A DNA stretch of 64,000 bases from contig JAACPW010000012.1 in assembly GCA_009995225.1 (NCBI GenBank), forward strand, positions 57,988 to 121,987, written 5' to 3'. Source of the DNA: Sphingomonadales bacterium. GTDB taxonomy: Bacteria > Pseudomonadota > Alphaproteobacteria > Sphingomonadales > Sphingomonadaceae. A model generated the notes under the pieces. It saw only the letters and a program-made list of their open reading frames with translations, did not search any database and was not told where the DNA came from. A program made the translations under genes and the position numbers. Shown in pieces: positions 34,359 to 42,812 of the stretch. The first letter of the stretch is position 1, and every line of letters starts with the position of its first letter.

Positions 34359-35706
34359 ATTGCTTGAGCAGATCGTATAAGGTCGGGCGGCTGATACCGA
34401 GCAGCTTTGCGGTGCTGGAAATATTGCCTTCGCTGCGAGACAAGGCGTGGCGGATTACCCGCCGATCGGCCGCCTCGCGCGCGGATTTGAGGTTAAGTAC
34501 GTCGGCGTCTTGGTTCTCGCCCATCCCCAAATCGAGATCGTCCGCGTTCACAAGCTTGCCATCGGTCATGATGACAGCGCGCTTCACACGGTTTTCCAGT
34601 TCGCGCACATTGCCCGGCCATTCGTGTGCATCGATTGCGGCCAGCGCATCGGGGGCAAAGCCGGAAACCGAAGGGTTCATTTCTGCAGCAAAGCGTTTCA
34701 GGAACGCCTTGGCAAGGAGCACAGGATCGCCATGACGCTCGGCAAGGCCCGGGATCCGTATGACGATTTCGGCAAGGCGATAGAACAGATCCTCACGGAA
34801 ACCGCCTGACGTGATCATGCTTTCAAGGTCTTGATGAGTTGCGCACACGATCCGGGTGTTGACCGCGATCGCTCGGCGACCGCCCACCCGCTCGATCGTG
34901 CGTTCCTGCAGGAAGCGTAGCAGTTTGACCTGAAGGGGCAGCGGAATGTCACCCACTTCGTCCAAAAACAACGTGCCGCCATCGGCACTTTCGATCTTCC
35001 CCTCTGTGGTCTTGACCGCTCCGGTGAACGCGCCCCTTTCATGCCCGAACAATTCGCTTTCAAGCAGGCTTTCGGGGATTGCAGCACAGTTGATCGCGAC
35101 AAACGGCCCTTCGGCGCGGTCGCTGGCGTCATGCAATCCCCTGGCAAGCAATTCCTTGCCTGTGCCGCTGGCACCGAGCAACATCACGGACACGCTGGTC
35201 TTTGCGACGCGCTCAATCGTCCGGGCAACCTTGACCATTTCCGGTGCGCCGGTGATCAATCGGCCAAGCACGGTCTTGTCGGCACTGCTGGAGGCGACGA
35301 GACGCCGGTTTTCCTGCTCGATGGCACGCAGATTGAATGCGCGCCGCACAATGAGTCCGAGCGCGTCAATGTCGATCGGCTTCTGGTAGAAATCGTAAGC
35401 GCCGCGTGCGATCGCACCGAGTGCGCTATCACGCGCGCCATGCCCGCTCGCAACGATCACTTTGGTGTCAGGTTTCAGCGCCATGATGGCGTCCAGCACC
35501 GCAAAACCTTCGGTCGTGCCGTCGGGATCAGGCGGCAAGCCGAGGTCGAGCGTCACCACACCCGGCACTTCGGATCGCAGCGCCGCCAGCGCGCTGTCCC
35601 GGTCGCCCGCGATCACCACCTCGAAATCGTCATAGGCCCACTTGAGCTGGGCTTGCAGGCCCGGATCGTCTTCGATCACTAGCAAAACGGGTTTCTTGTC
35701 GGCCAT
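34342..35706 (-). CDS. prsR: PEP-CTERM-type sigma-54-dependent response regulator PrsR
   Basis: Encodes 454 residues. Receiver domain: VLLVIEDDPGLQAQLKW with phospho-acceptor Asp54 (VVTLDLGLPPD) and Lys in DFYQKPIDID. The AAA+ domain starts with GASGTGKELLARGLHDAS (Walker A), then the sigma-54 contact loop GAFTGA near residues 223-229, and GGTLFLDEVGDIPL. The C-terminal Fis-type helix-turn-helix is AKLLGISRPTLYDLLKQY. Its target promoters would be of the -24/-12 type; I did not find a convincing one in the window. The ATG overlaps the prsK stop (TAATG). Confidence 0.92.
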   Translation of the reverse strand: MADKKPVLLVIEDDPGLQAQLKWAYDDFEVVIAGDRDSALAALRSEVPGVVTLDLGLPPDPDGTTEGFAVLDAIMALKPDTKVIVASGHGARDSALGAIARGAYDFYQKPIDIDALGLIVRRAFNLRAIEQENRRLVASSSADKTVLGRLITGAPEMVKVARTIERVAKTSVSVMLLGASGTGKELLARGLHDASDRAEGPFVAINCAAIPESLLESELFGHERGAFTGAVKTTEGKIESADGGTLFLDEVGDIPLPLQVKLLRFLQERTIERVGGRRAIAVNTRIVCATHQDLESMITSGGFREDLFYRLAEIVIRIPGLAERHGDPVLLAKAFLKRFAAEMNPSVSGFAPDALAAIDAHEWPGNVRELENRVKRAVIMTDGKLVNADDLDLGMGENQDADVLNLKSAREAADRRVIRHALSRSEGNISSTAKLLGISRPTLYDLLKQYDLQA

Positions 35707-37832
35707 TACGCGACCTCCTGCGCTGTCACATCGTCATCGCTCTGCGCGCCCAGAAGATGCACGGCGTTAGCCAGGGGCAGCACCACCGAAAAGCGCGTGC
35801 CCAACCCTTCCCGGCTTTCTACGGCGATTCGCCCGCCCATCGCTTTGACCAATTCGCGGGCCTCAAAGGCGCCAATGCCGAACCCGCCGGCCTTTGACGA
35901 AATGAACGGCTTAAACAGGCCTGTGCGAACGAAGGCGGGGCTCATCCCCTTGCCTGCATCGACCACGTCGATGGCTCCGTGTAAACCTTCAGACGTCACA
36001 TCAAGAAATACCGGCATCGTCGCTTCGCTGGCATCAATGGCGTTTTGGACAAGGTGGATCAAAGCTTGTTCCAGTGCTTCGCGATTGCCCATGACCTGAA
36101 CCGGCACTTCGCGGGTTAGCGCCACCGGATGCACACCTTTGAAGCGGTCGGCGATACCGCGTGCCAATTCGACCAAATCGATCGAATCAAGCCCGTTGAC
36201 CTGCCCCGAGCCATAACGCCCGAGCCGCGCCAAAAGCGCTGAAAGCTTGTCGGCGGAATTGCGTAAAGTCACCAGCATGTCGGCACGAAAGGCCGGGTTG
36301 TCCGCGTGCCTCTCAGCATTGGTCGCCAACAGCGACATCTGGCTTACGAGGTTCTTGATGTCGTGCATCACGAAGGCCATGCGGCGATTGAATTCGTCAA
36401 ACCGGCTGGCATCCATAAGCGCCTGATGCCCGGCTTGCTCAGCCAGGTAGCTCGCAAGTTGCTGGCCGACGACGCGCAGGAGATCGAAGTCCTCCCAATC
36501 AAGCTGGCGCGGATTGCGCGGACGGGCGAGCAGGACGACACCAACCAGCCGATCAAAATGGATCAGCGGCACCAGCGCCCAGGCATCCTCGGTCTGCAAG
36601 AGCCATGGCGGGACGTGCGCAGCTTCGCCGTGGTGATCTATCCCGCAGCGCACCTCATCAAGCGCGAGCACCAGGTTGTGGTGTTCAAGCAGATTCGCCA
36701 GCACAATCGTACCGGCTCTCGCAGGCACCGTGATTGTCGGCCAGTTCCAGCGGGCCGTAAGCTCCAGGTGCGCATCTTCGCTGGGCATCAATAGCAGACC
36801 GGCGGGGCTTTCGGTGATGTCGGCAAGCGCCTTGACAGCGCGTTCCTCAAGGCTGGCGTTGCCCGCGCCACTACGCCCGATGGTGCGTGTAAACCGCAAC
36901 CATTCCTGGCGGTAATCATAGCGATGCTGGAACAGGTGCTTGGTCGCGGTGACGCGTAACCAGCCGCGCAGCCGCGGCGATGGCAGCGCCAGAGCCGCGC
37001 CGATCACGGCGATCACCAAAAAAACCGACTGGCTGGCGCGTGCCATATCTCCGCCGAGCATAGCAAGCGATTTGGTTACCACCACCATGCCGACCAGGTA
37101 ACCACCGATCAACAGCAGCGATAATGTGCGAAAGGTGACCGCGCGAGACGGGCTGAATTGGACACGTGGTCCGGCTGAACTCATGCCAAGGGCGAAGATT
37201 GCGGTCATGATGCCGACGAAAAGTCCGCGCAAATCACCCAGCGCGCCAGCGGGGTTGCCGATCAGAAAGGTCAGCGTCTGGAGATTGAGATCATAAGCGA
37301 AAATCCCCGCGAGCGCGATGCCCGTCCAGCGCAAGACCGGACGCAGGGCGCTTGCTGCGCCCGCATAAAGATTATGCAGCAGCAACAGCGCGCCAATGGC
37401 TACCAACATATCGATCAGAGCGCGCGCCTCTAACACGATATTGCGCACATCCGGGGAACCCGCAACGCGCATCTCGACGAACAAAACGACTGGCTGAAGC
37501 AATTGGACAAGCACCAAAGCAATTATGACCGGGCGGATCGGCTTCAGGCTGGCCGTGCGACCGTCGGCGGAAAAAAGGCAAAAGATCGCCGAAATAAGCG
37601 CAAGGTTGCGTAACATCGCTGCGATCACGACCGCGCTGTGCTGGGCGCCCAGTCCGGCGGCCAATGCGCACCAGATCGCGCTGAGCCCCGCCGCGATGAT
37701 GAGCGGCATACGGTCAGGCCGGGCACGCTCTCCGTGGTGCCACATCCACAGCATCGCGCCCGCGCTCAGCACGGCGCCTGTGACCCAGGACAGAAAGCTT
37801 GCCAAATTTACGAATCCCCCGAGCCAGATCAT
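35706..37832 (-). CDS. prsK: PEP-CTERM-type sensor histidine kinase PrsK
   Basis: Encodes 708 residues from ATG 37832, which overlaps the upstream gene's stop by four bases (ATGA). The first ~300 residues hold about eight to ten membrane segments. A GAF-like domain follows (around TESPAGLLLMPSEDAHLEL), then the kinase core. The core lacks the usual HExxxP and instead has RRMAFVMHDIKNLVSQMSLLATNAERH, with the His in HDIKN, a hallmark of PrsK. The ATPase part has LVQNAIDASE and GGFGIGAFEARELVKAMGG. It is predicted to phosphorylate PrsR. The signal it senses is unknown. Confidence 0.9.
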   Translation of the reverse strand: MIWLGGFVNLASFLSWVTGAVLSAGAMLWMWHHGERARPDRMPLIIAAGLSAIWCALAAGLGAQHSAVVIAAMLRNLALISAIFCLFSADGRTASLKPIRPVIIALVLVQLLQPVVLFVEMRVAGSPDVRNIVLEARALIDMLVAIGALLLLHNLYAGAASALRPVLRWTGIALAGIFAYDLNLQTLTFLIGNPAGALGDLRGLFVGIMTAIFALGMSSAGPRVQFSPSRAVTFRTLSLLLIGGYLVGMVVVTKSLAMLGGDMARASQSVFLVIAVIGAALALPSPRLRGWLRVTATKHLFQHRYDYRQEWLRFTRTIGRSGAGNASLEERAVKALADITESPAGLLLMPSEDAHLELTARWNWPTITVPARAGTIVLANLLEHHNLVLALDEVRCGIDHHGEAAHVPPWLLQTEDAWALVPLIHFDRLVGVVLLARPRNPRQLDWEDFDLLRVVGQQLASYLAEQAGHQALMDASRFDEFNRRMAFVMHDIKNLVSQMSLLATNAERHADNPAFRADMLVTLRNSADKLSALLARLGRYGSGQVNGLDSIDLVELARGIADRFKGVHPVALTREVPVQVMGNREALEQALIHLVQNAIDASEATMPVFLDVTSEGLHGAIDVVDAGKGMSPAFVRTGLFKPFISSKAGGFGIGAFEARELVKAMGGRIAVESREGLGTRFSVVLPLANAVHLLGAQSDDDVTAQEVA

Positions 37833-39214
37833 CGCGCACCCTCTGGCCAAAGGATCACGCGCAGCGTCTGAAGCAGGATCACGAAATCAAGGAAGGGCGT
37901 GTAATTCTTGGCATAGTATAGATCATATTCGAGCTTGCAGCGGCTGTCCTCCACAGACGCCCCATAGGGAAAGTTTATCTGCGCCCACCCTGTGATACCG
38001 GGTTTCACCATGTGCCGTTCTCCGTAAAACGGGATCTCTTCTTCCAGGCTGTCAACGAAGGACGGCACTTCCGGCCGCGGTCCGACAAAGCTCATTTCCC
38101 CCTTGAGAACTGTCCACGTCTGCGGCAATTCGTCCAAACGGACCTTGCGGATAAAGTGACCCAAACGGGTGATGCGGGGGTCATTTTCCTCGGCCCACTT
38201 GGCCCCGTCCTTTTCGGCATCGGTGCGCATTGAGCGCAGCTTGATAAGCGTGAACGTCTCACCGTAGAGGCCAACGCGCTTTTGGCGGAAGAACGCCGGT
38301 CCTTTGCTATCAAGCTTCACCAGACCCGCAAACAGCACGATCAGCGGAAGTGTCAGTGCCAGCAGGATCACGCTCGCGATAATATCAAAGATCCGCTTCA
38401 TCGCGCTAGAGAACATCCGCGAACTCGAAAAACCATCCGAAAAAATCAGCCAGCTGGGATTGATTGTGTCGAGATCAACCCGTCCGGTTTCACGCTCGAT
38501 AAAGCTCGAGAAATCATTGACGTGGACGCCCTTGGTCTTGATCCTGAGCAAGTCCTTCAATGGCAGGGCGTTGCGCCGTTCTTGCAACGCCAGCACCACT
38601 TCGGACACGCCGAGGTTTTCGACAAAGCGCCCCAGATCGTGGATGGCGGCACGTGGAATGGCCTCTTCGACCTGCCGCTGATCTTCGCTCATGGCGATGT
38701 AGGCGACGATCACAAAGCCCGTTTCGGGCTTCTCACCCAGCTCACGCAGCCGCTGGGCCCGGTCGCCTGCGCCCAGCACCATCACCCGGCGGCGGAATGC
38801 AGATGAACCCAGAAAAGAATTGAGCAGCAGCCGGTCTGCTACAAGCACCACGATAGCGAAGCCCATGGTGTAGAGCAAAGTCGAGCGCCAGAACATGTCG
38901 CTTGGAAACAGAAAATCGACCACGGCCAAGGCGATGATGCCAAGGCTGATTGCCACGAGTATCCGCGCGCCGGCAAAGCGAAGGCTCCGCAGCGCGTAGG
39001 GGCCGTAAACCCCCACAGCGATCATCGCCAACCAGATCACCAAAGCCGTTCCGGCCAGCGCAAACCCGCGGCCTCCGAAATCGCCAAGGTTCATGCCGAT
39101 TTGGTGGGCGCGCCATTGCCAGGCAACCTCGCTGGCCAGCACCAGCAAGCCAAGATCAAGCAGTCCGAGCAAAAGCACGGCGTGAGGGATATAGTGCTTG
39201 AACAGGCGGATCAT
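37829..39214 (-). CDS. epsB: EpsB-type sugar transferase (polyprenyl-phosphate glycosyl-1-phosphate transferase)
   Basis: Encodes 461 residues. Four N-terminal membrane helices and a nucleotide-binding-like domain (VMVLGAGDRAQRL) are followed by a further membrane segment and the cytoplasmic transferase domain. That domain shows RIFDIIASVILLALTLPLIV, KLRSMRTDAEKDGAKW, RKVRLDELPQTW and GPRPEVPSFV, the signature of bacterial sugar transferases. It loads the first sugar phosphate onto undecaprenyl phosphate for exopolysaccharide assembly. This subtype travels with exosortase A/PEP-CTERM loci, as the PrsK and PrsR genes here confirm. The exosortase itself is not in the window. Confidence 0.92.
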   Translation of the reverse strand: MIRLFKHYIPHAVLLLGLLDLGLLVLASEVAWQWRAHQIGMNLGDFGGRGFALAGTALVIWLAMIAVGVYGPYALRSLRFAGARILVAISLGIIALAVVDFLFPSDMFWRSTLLYTMGFAIVVLVADRLLLNSFLGSSAFRRRVMVLGAGDRAQRLRELGEKPETGFVIVAYIAMSEDQRQVEEAIPRAAIHDLGRFVENLGVSEVVLALQERRNALPLKDLLRIKTKGVHVNDFSSFIERETGRVDLDTINPSWLIFSDGFSSSRMFSSAMKRIFDIIASVILLALTLPLIVLFAGLVKLDSKGPAFFRQKRVGLYGETFTLIKLRSMRTDAEKDGAKWAEENDPRITRLGHFIRKVRLDELPQTWTVLKGEMSFVGPRPEVPSFVDSLEEEIPFYGERHMVKPGITGWAQINFPYGASVEDSRCKLEYDLYYAKNYTPFLDFVILLQTLRVILWPEGAR

Positions 39215-39320
39215 GATGTGCGGTCCGGTTAACCTTCTTGATCAGCCGAACTACGCGCAAGAAATGAAATGTCGGTAAATTTTACACTTCCAGCCAAAAT
39301 GCCGGAAAGCGCCGGTCCGC

Positions 39321-40658
39321 TTACGTCTGACGCCGGCTGGCAAGCCGGCTTGTCGCAGGCGTCAGACATTCCGTCCGTCCACAACGCCCGCACGGCGTTC
39401 CAAGCGATACGGCATCATCGCGATCGAGCGAGACCCCGCGGGCATGAGCAAGGTCGCCCGCGAAACGCGCTTCGATCCCGATCACCACGGCTCGCCGTCC
39501 TGCGCACATCACGCCGTCACCGTCCACAGTGCGCGTGATCGTGAACCAATGCCGCGCCGCTGCATCACCCTCCCCGAAAGTCACGGCTTGCGTGAGGACC
39601 GTGCCGGGGCGCTCAAAGGCGGCGTAGGGCACCCAAGCGGGCCATCGCGCGCTTTCAAGCGGATAAATGGCTCCGCTGCCTCCGGCTGTAAATCGAGTCA
39701 TCCGCCCGGCCCGGTCAATCGTTGCGGTGAAGAACGGAAGCCCGCGCTCTCCGACCCTGCCAAGAGTGGTGAGCCGCTCGGCTATCTGATCGAAACTGGC
39801 CGCAAATCGCCGTTGCAACACAGCAAGGTCATAGCCGGTCGCTTCGCAGGCTCTCAGGAAACGGCGATAGGGAAGCAGCAGCGCACCAGCGAGATAATCG
39901 GTGATGTGTTCACGCAAGGTGTCGCGCGCGTCGGAGGCGGCGAGGTTGGCGCCCGCGACGAGCGTCTCAATCCCCTCCCGCATTTCAAGTGCACCCACCT
40001 GCCGCGCAATCTGGAAACGCCGCGCCGCACCGGGCAGCATTTCGGACAACTGCAATTGACGTGCGTGAAGATCGAGCCGGTGGACCTGTCCAGGCATCAC
40101 TTCGGCTGGCAGGATACGGACCGATAGCTGGTGCTTTTCGCGCAGCCGCTCTGACAGCGCGGCGCTGATTTCCCCGCGTGAAAGACGTAATTCATCAGCC
40201 AGATCTTCGGCGGCGTGATCAAGATCAGCAAAATGATTCTGCCAGCGTTCCACCGCACGGCGCGCAGCGGCAGCGGTATCCTCGGCCACAACACGCTCGC
40301 TTCCCGCGGTGTCATAAAGCCGCGCGAAGGCCGCAGCGATCTGAGGCGCGGCTGCGAGAAATTCCTGCACCTCCTCCCGGTCAATGCCCAGATCTCCAAA
40401 CCGCTTGTCAGCCATGCGCCGCACCAGGCCATCGAGCCCCCCGATGGCGTCGTCTTCACGCAAGGTCCGCGGATCGAAATCGAATCGCTCGATGACCTGC
40501 ACCAACACGCGAGCTGACAGCGGGCGCTGGTTGCGCTCGATGAGGTTGAGGTAGGACGGTGAGATGCCAAGCATGCTCGCCATCGCCGCTTGGGTCAGGC
40601 CTTCGCGCTTGCGCAAGCGCCGGATGGCCGGTCCGGCGAGGAGGTTTGTGTCGGTCAT
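39321..40658 (-). CDS. ScfR/RamB-type transcriptional regulator (short-chain fatty acyl sensor family)
   Basis: Encodes 445 residues from ATG 40658. An XRE-type helix-turn-helix lies at about residues 9-65 (AIRRLRKREGLTQAAMASMLGISPSYLNLIE). A metal-protease-like domain follows (DARDTLREHITDYLAGALLLPYRRF), then the C-terminal DUF2083 domain with cysteines in GTPCGRCGRTECLTPA. Relatives regulate the glyoxylate cycle and acetate or propionate use (for example RamB with aceA in actinobacteria). It is divergent from isocitrate lyase across 179 bases, so aceA is its probable target. Its 3' end contains a ten-base inverted repeat (39325-39334 and 39358-39367). Confidence 0.88.
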   Translation of the reverse strand: MTDTNLLAGPAIRRLRKREGLTQAAMASMLGISPSYLNLIERNQRPLSARVLVQVIERFDFDPRTLREDDAIGGLDGLVRRMADKRFGDLGIDREEVQEFLAAAPQIAAAFARLYDTAGSERVVAEDTAAAARRAVERWQNHFADLDHAAEDLADELRLSRGEISAALSERLREKHQLSVRILPAEVMPGQVHRLDLHARQLQLSEMLPGAARRFQIARQVGALEMREGIETLVAGANLAASDARDTLREHITDYLAGALLLPYRRFLRACEATGYDLAVLQRRFAASFDQIAERLTTLGRVGERGLPFFTATIDRAGRMTRFTAGGSGAIYPLESARWPAWVPYAAFERPGTVLTQAVTFGEGDAAARHWFTITRTVDGDGVMCAGRRAVVIGIEARFAGDLAHARGVSLDRDDAVSLGTPCGRCGRTECLTPATSRLASRRQT

Positions 40659-40673
40659 GTGCCCAATGTAAAT

Positions 40674-40696
40674 AACTTGACAGATTGACACAAGTT
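40674..40696. promoter_or_regulatory. Inverted repeat, candidate ScfR/RamB operator
   Basis: AACTTG (40674-40679) and CAAGTT (40691-40696) form a perfect six-base inverted repeat with an 11-base spacer. It lies 16 bases upstream of the regulator's start, in the divergent gap with aceA. The surrounding sequence is AT-rich. Its position suits autoregulation, and it may also serve aceA. Confidence 0.45.
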
Positions 40697-40837
40697 CACG
40701 CGCAATTGTCTGCATAGCGACACGATTATCTGTAATTTTTTCTATCATGGTGCGGCGCAACACGCCAAGGCCTACCCATCCAACGGCGTTGAGCTAAACC
40801 GGCGGGCGCCACTCCCCAGGATGGACAGGAGATGCAT

Positions 40838-42436
40838 ATGACTTATCAGAACACCATCACGCGGATGCGCGACCTGGTTTCCGCAAATGGAGCAAGCTGG
40901 GCAGCAATCGATCCCGAAAGCGCCGCCCGCATGGTCACCCAGAACCGGTTCAAGACCGGACTGGACATCGCCAAGTATACCGCCGGGATCATGCGCGCCG
41001 ATATGGCTGCCTACGACGCCGATACCGCACAATACACGCAGTCGCTGGGCTGCTGGCACGGCTTTATCGCGCAACAGAAGCTGATCGCGATCAAGAAGCA
41101 TTTCGGCACCACCAAGCAGCGGTATCTCTACCTCTCGGGCTGGATGGTTGCCGCACTGCGCAGCGAATTCGGCCCGCTGCCCGATCAGTCGATGCATGAG
41201 AAGACCTCGGTCCCCGCGCTGATCGAAGAGCTTTACACCTTCCTCAAGCAAGCTGACGCCCGCGAACTGGGGGGCATGTTCCGTGCGCTTGACGCCGCCC
41301 GCGAAGCCGGAGACGCGGTCGAAGCCAAGCGGCTCGAAAATGCCATCGATACCTACGAAACCCACGTCGTACCAATCATCGCCGACATCGACGCAGGGTT
41401 CGGTAACGCCGAGGCGACCTACCTGCTCGCCAAAAAGATGATCGAGGCGGGGGCCTGCGCGCTCCAGATCGAAAATCAGGTTTCGGACGAAAAGCAGTGC
41501 GGCCACCAGGATGGCAAGGTCACGGTACCGCACGAAGACTTCCTGCAAAAGATCCGCGCCTGCCGCATGGCGTTCCTCGAAATGGGCGTGGAAGACGGGA
41601 TCATCGTCGCCCGCACCGATTCGCTCGGCGCTGGATTGACCAAGCAGATCGCGTTCTCGAAGGAGCCAGGCGATCTGGGCGATCAATACAACAGCTTCCT
41701 CGATTGCGACGAAGTCGATCCGGCCAACATCACCAATGGCCAGGTGTTCATCAGCCGCGATGGCAAGCTGCTTTCGCCCAAGCGTCTGCCGTCGAACCTG
41801 TACCAGTTCCGCGCCGGAACGGGCGTGGACCGGGTAGTGCTCGACTGCGTCACTTCGCTCCAGCATGGCGCCGACCTGTTGTGGATCGAGACCGAAAAGC
41901 CCCATGTTGAGCAGATCGCCGAAATGGTCGACCGCATCCGCGAAGTCGTGCCCAACGCCAAGCTGGTCTACAACAACTCACCCAGCTTCAACTGGACGCT
42001 CAACTTCCGCCAGCAGGTGTTCGATGCGTGGGAAGCAGCCGGCAAGGACGTAGCGGCCTTTGACCGTGCCAAGCTGATGAGTGTCGATTATGACACCACC
42101 GAACTGGCCGCCGAAGCCGATGAGAAGATCCGCACCTTCCAGCGCGATGGCGCGGCGCGGGCGGGCATTTTCCACCACCTCATCACCCTGCCCACCTATC
42201 ACACCGCCGCGCTGAGCACCGACAACCTTGCCCGCGAATACTTCGGCGAGGCGGGAATGCTCGGCTACGTCAAGAACGTGCAGCGCGAGGAAATCCGTCA
42301 GGGCATCGCCTGTGTGAAGCACCAGAACATGTCCGGCAGCGACATTGGCGATGATCACAAGGAATACTTCGCCGGTGAAGCCGCGCTGAAAGCTGGTGGT
42401 GCCCACAACACCATGAACCAGTTCGAGGCAGCCTAA
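40838..42436 (+). CDS. aceA: Isocitrate lyase (long, Pseudomonas-type)
   Basis: Splits isocitrate into succinate and glyoxylate, the entry of the glyoxylate shunt needed for growth on acetate and fatty acids. Encodes 532 residues from ATG 40838, which has AGGAG six bases upstream; ATG 40832 overlaps that site. The catalytic motif is KQCGH (about residues 219-223), the form found in the ~530-residue subgroup, where most short enzymes have KKCGH. GFGNAEATYLLAKKMIEAGA and NNSPSFNWTLNF are further signatures. Malate synthase is not in the window. Confidence 0.96.
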   Translation: MTYQNTITRMRDLVSANGASWAAIDPESAARMVTQNRFKTGLDIAKYTAGIMRADMAAYDADTAQYTQSLGCWHGFIAQQKLIAIKKHFGTTKQRYLYLSGWMVAALRSEFGPLPDQSMHEKTSVPALIEELYTFLKQADARELGGMFRALDAAREAGDAVEAKRLENAIDTYETHVVPIIADIDAGFGNAEATYLLAKKMIEAGACALQIENQVSDEKQCGHQDGKVTVPHEDFLQKIRACRMAFLEMGVEDGIIVARTDSLGAGLTKQIAFSKEPGDLGDQYNSFLDCDEVDPANITNGQVFISRDGKLLSPKRLPSNLYQFRAGTGVDRVVLDCVTSLQHGADLLWIETEKPHVEQIAEMVDRIREVVPNAKLVYNNSPSFNWTLNFRQQVFDAWEAAGKDVAAFDRAKLMSVDYDTTELAAEADEKIRTFQRDGAARAGIFHHLITLPTYHTAALSTDNLAREYFGEAGMLGYVKNVQREEIRQGIACVKHQNMSGSDIGDDHKEYFAGEAALKAGGAHNTMNQFEAA

Positions 42437-42450
42437 GCTCTGGGAGAGCG

Positions 42451-42479
42451 CCGGAGGGCTGCGAATTGCAGCCTTCCGG
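42451..42479 (+). terminator. Hairpin after aceA
   Basis: CCGGAGGGCTGC pairs with GCAGCCTTCCGG around a five-base loop, a strong stem 15 bases after the aceA stop. It is followed only by TTG, so it may be an mRNA 3'-end stabiliser or partial terminator before the small gene at 42532. Confidence 0.4.
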
Positions 42480-42531
42480 TTGCCCGCAAAGCCGCCTAAG
42501 GACTGCGGGTATTCACCCTAGGAGAGTGACG

Positions 42532-42711
42532 ATGAGCGATACTGACACCCCCAATCCTGAACCTGCGCGCGCCCGTGCGCTGCTTTCGACCGCCGACATG
42601 AAGCTGCTGCGCCGCGCGCTCGAAAGCCACGCCCGCAACACCGAAGACCGTGAGGAGCTGGCCAAGATCAACGCCCTCCACCACCGTCTCGGCACTTACG
42701 TCCCCTCGTAA
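42532..42711 (+). CDS. Small conserved-looking protein (59 aa)
   Basis: I do not recognise this protein. It starts MSDTDTPNPEPARARALLST and continues with a basic, helical stretch (DMKLLRRALESHARNTEDREELAKINALHHRLGTY). ATG 42532 has AGGAGAG eight bases upstream, a strong ribosome binding site, and a perfect terminator follows the stop. Composition predicts one or two helices and no membrane segment. It lies 95 bases behind aceA on the same strand and may be co-expressed with it. Confidence 0.65.
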   Translation: MSDTDTPNPEPARARALLSTADMKLLRRALESHARNTEDREELAKINALHHRLGTYVPS

Positions 42712-42750
42712 GACCACACCCGTTTCACAGTTCTCCTGGGGAGGAGAAAC

Positions 42751-42797
42751 GGCCGCCGGATCACCCCTTCCCAGGTGCGATCCGGCGGCCGAATTTT
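42751..42797. terminator. Strong intrinsic terminator between convergent genes
   Basis: GGCCGCCGGATC (42751-42762) pairs perfectly with GATCCGGCGGCC (42779-42790) around a 16-base loop, followed by GAATTTTT on the plus strand. It ends the aceA/small-gene transcript and may also act on the convergent M20 gene. Confidence 0.88.
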
Positions 42798-42812
42798 TGG
42801 GGAGACAGAGCG

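Noticed and set aside
39325..39367. Intrinsic terminator from the ten-base inverted repeat at the 3' end of the ScfR gene
   Set aside because: It lies inside the coding region and no T-run follows. It may be a coincidence or an mRNA 3' structure, and a function is not supported.
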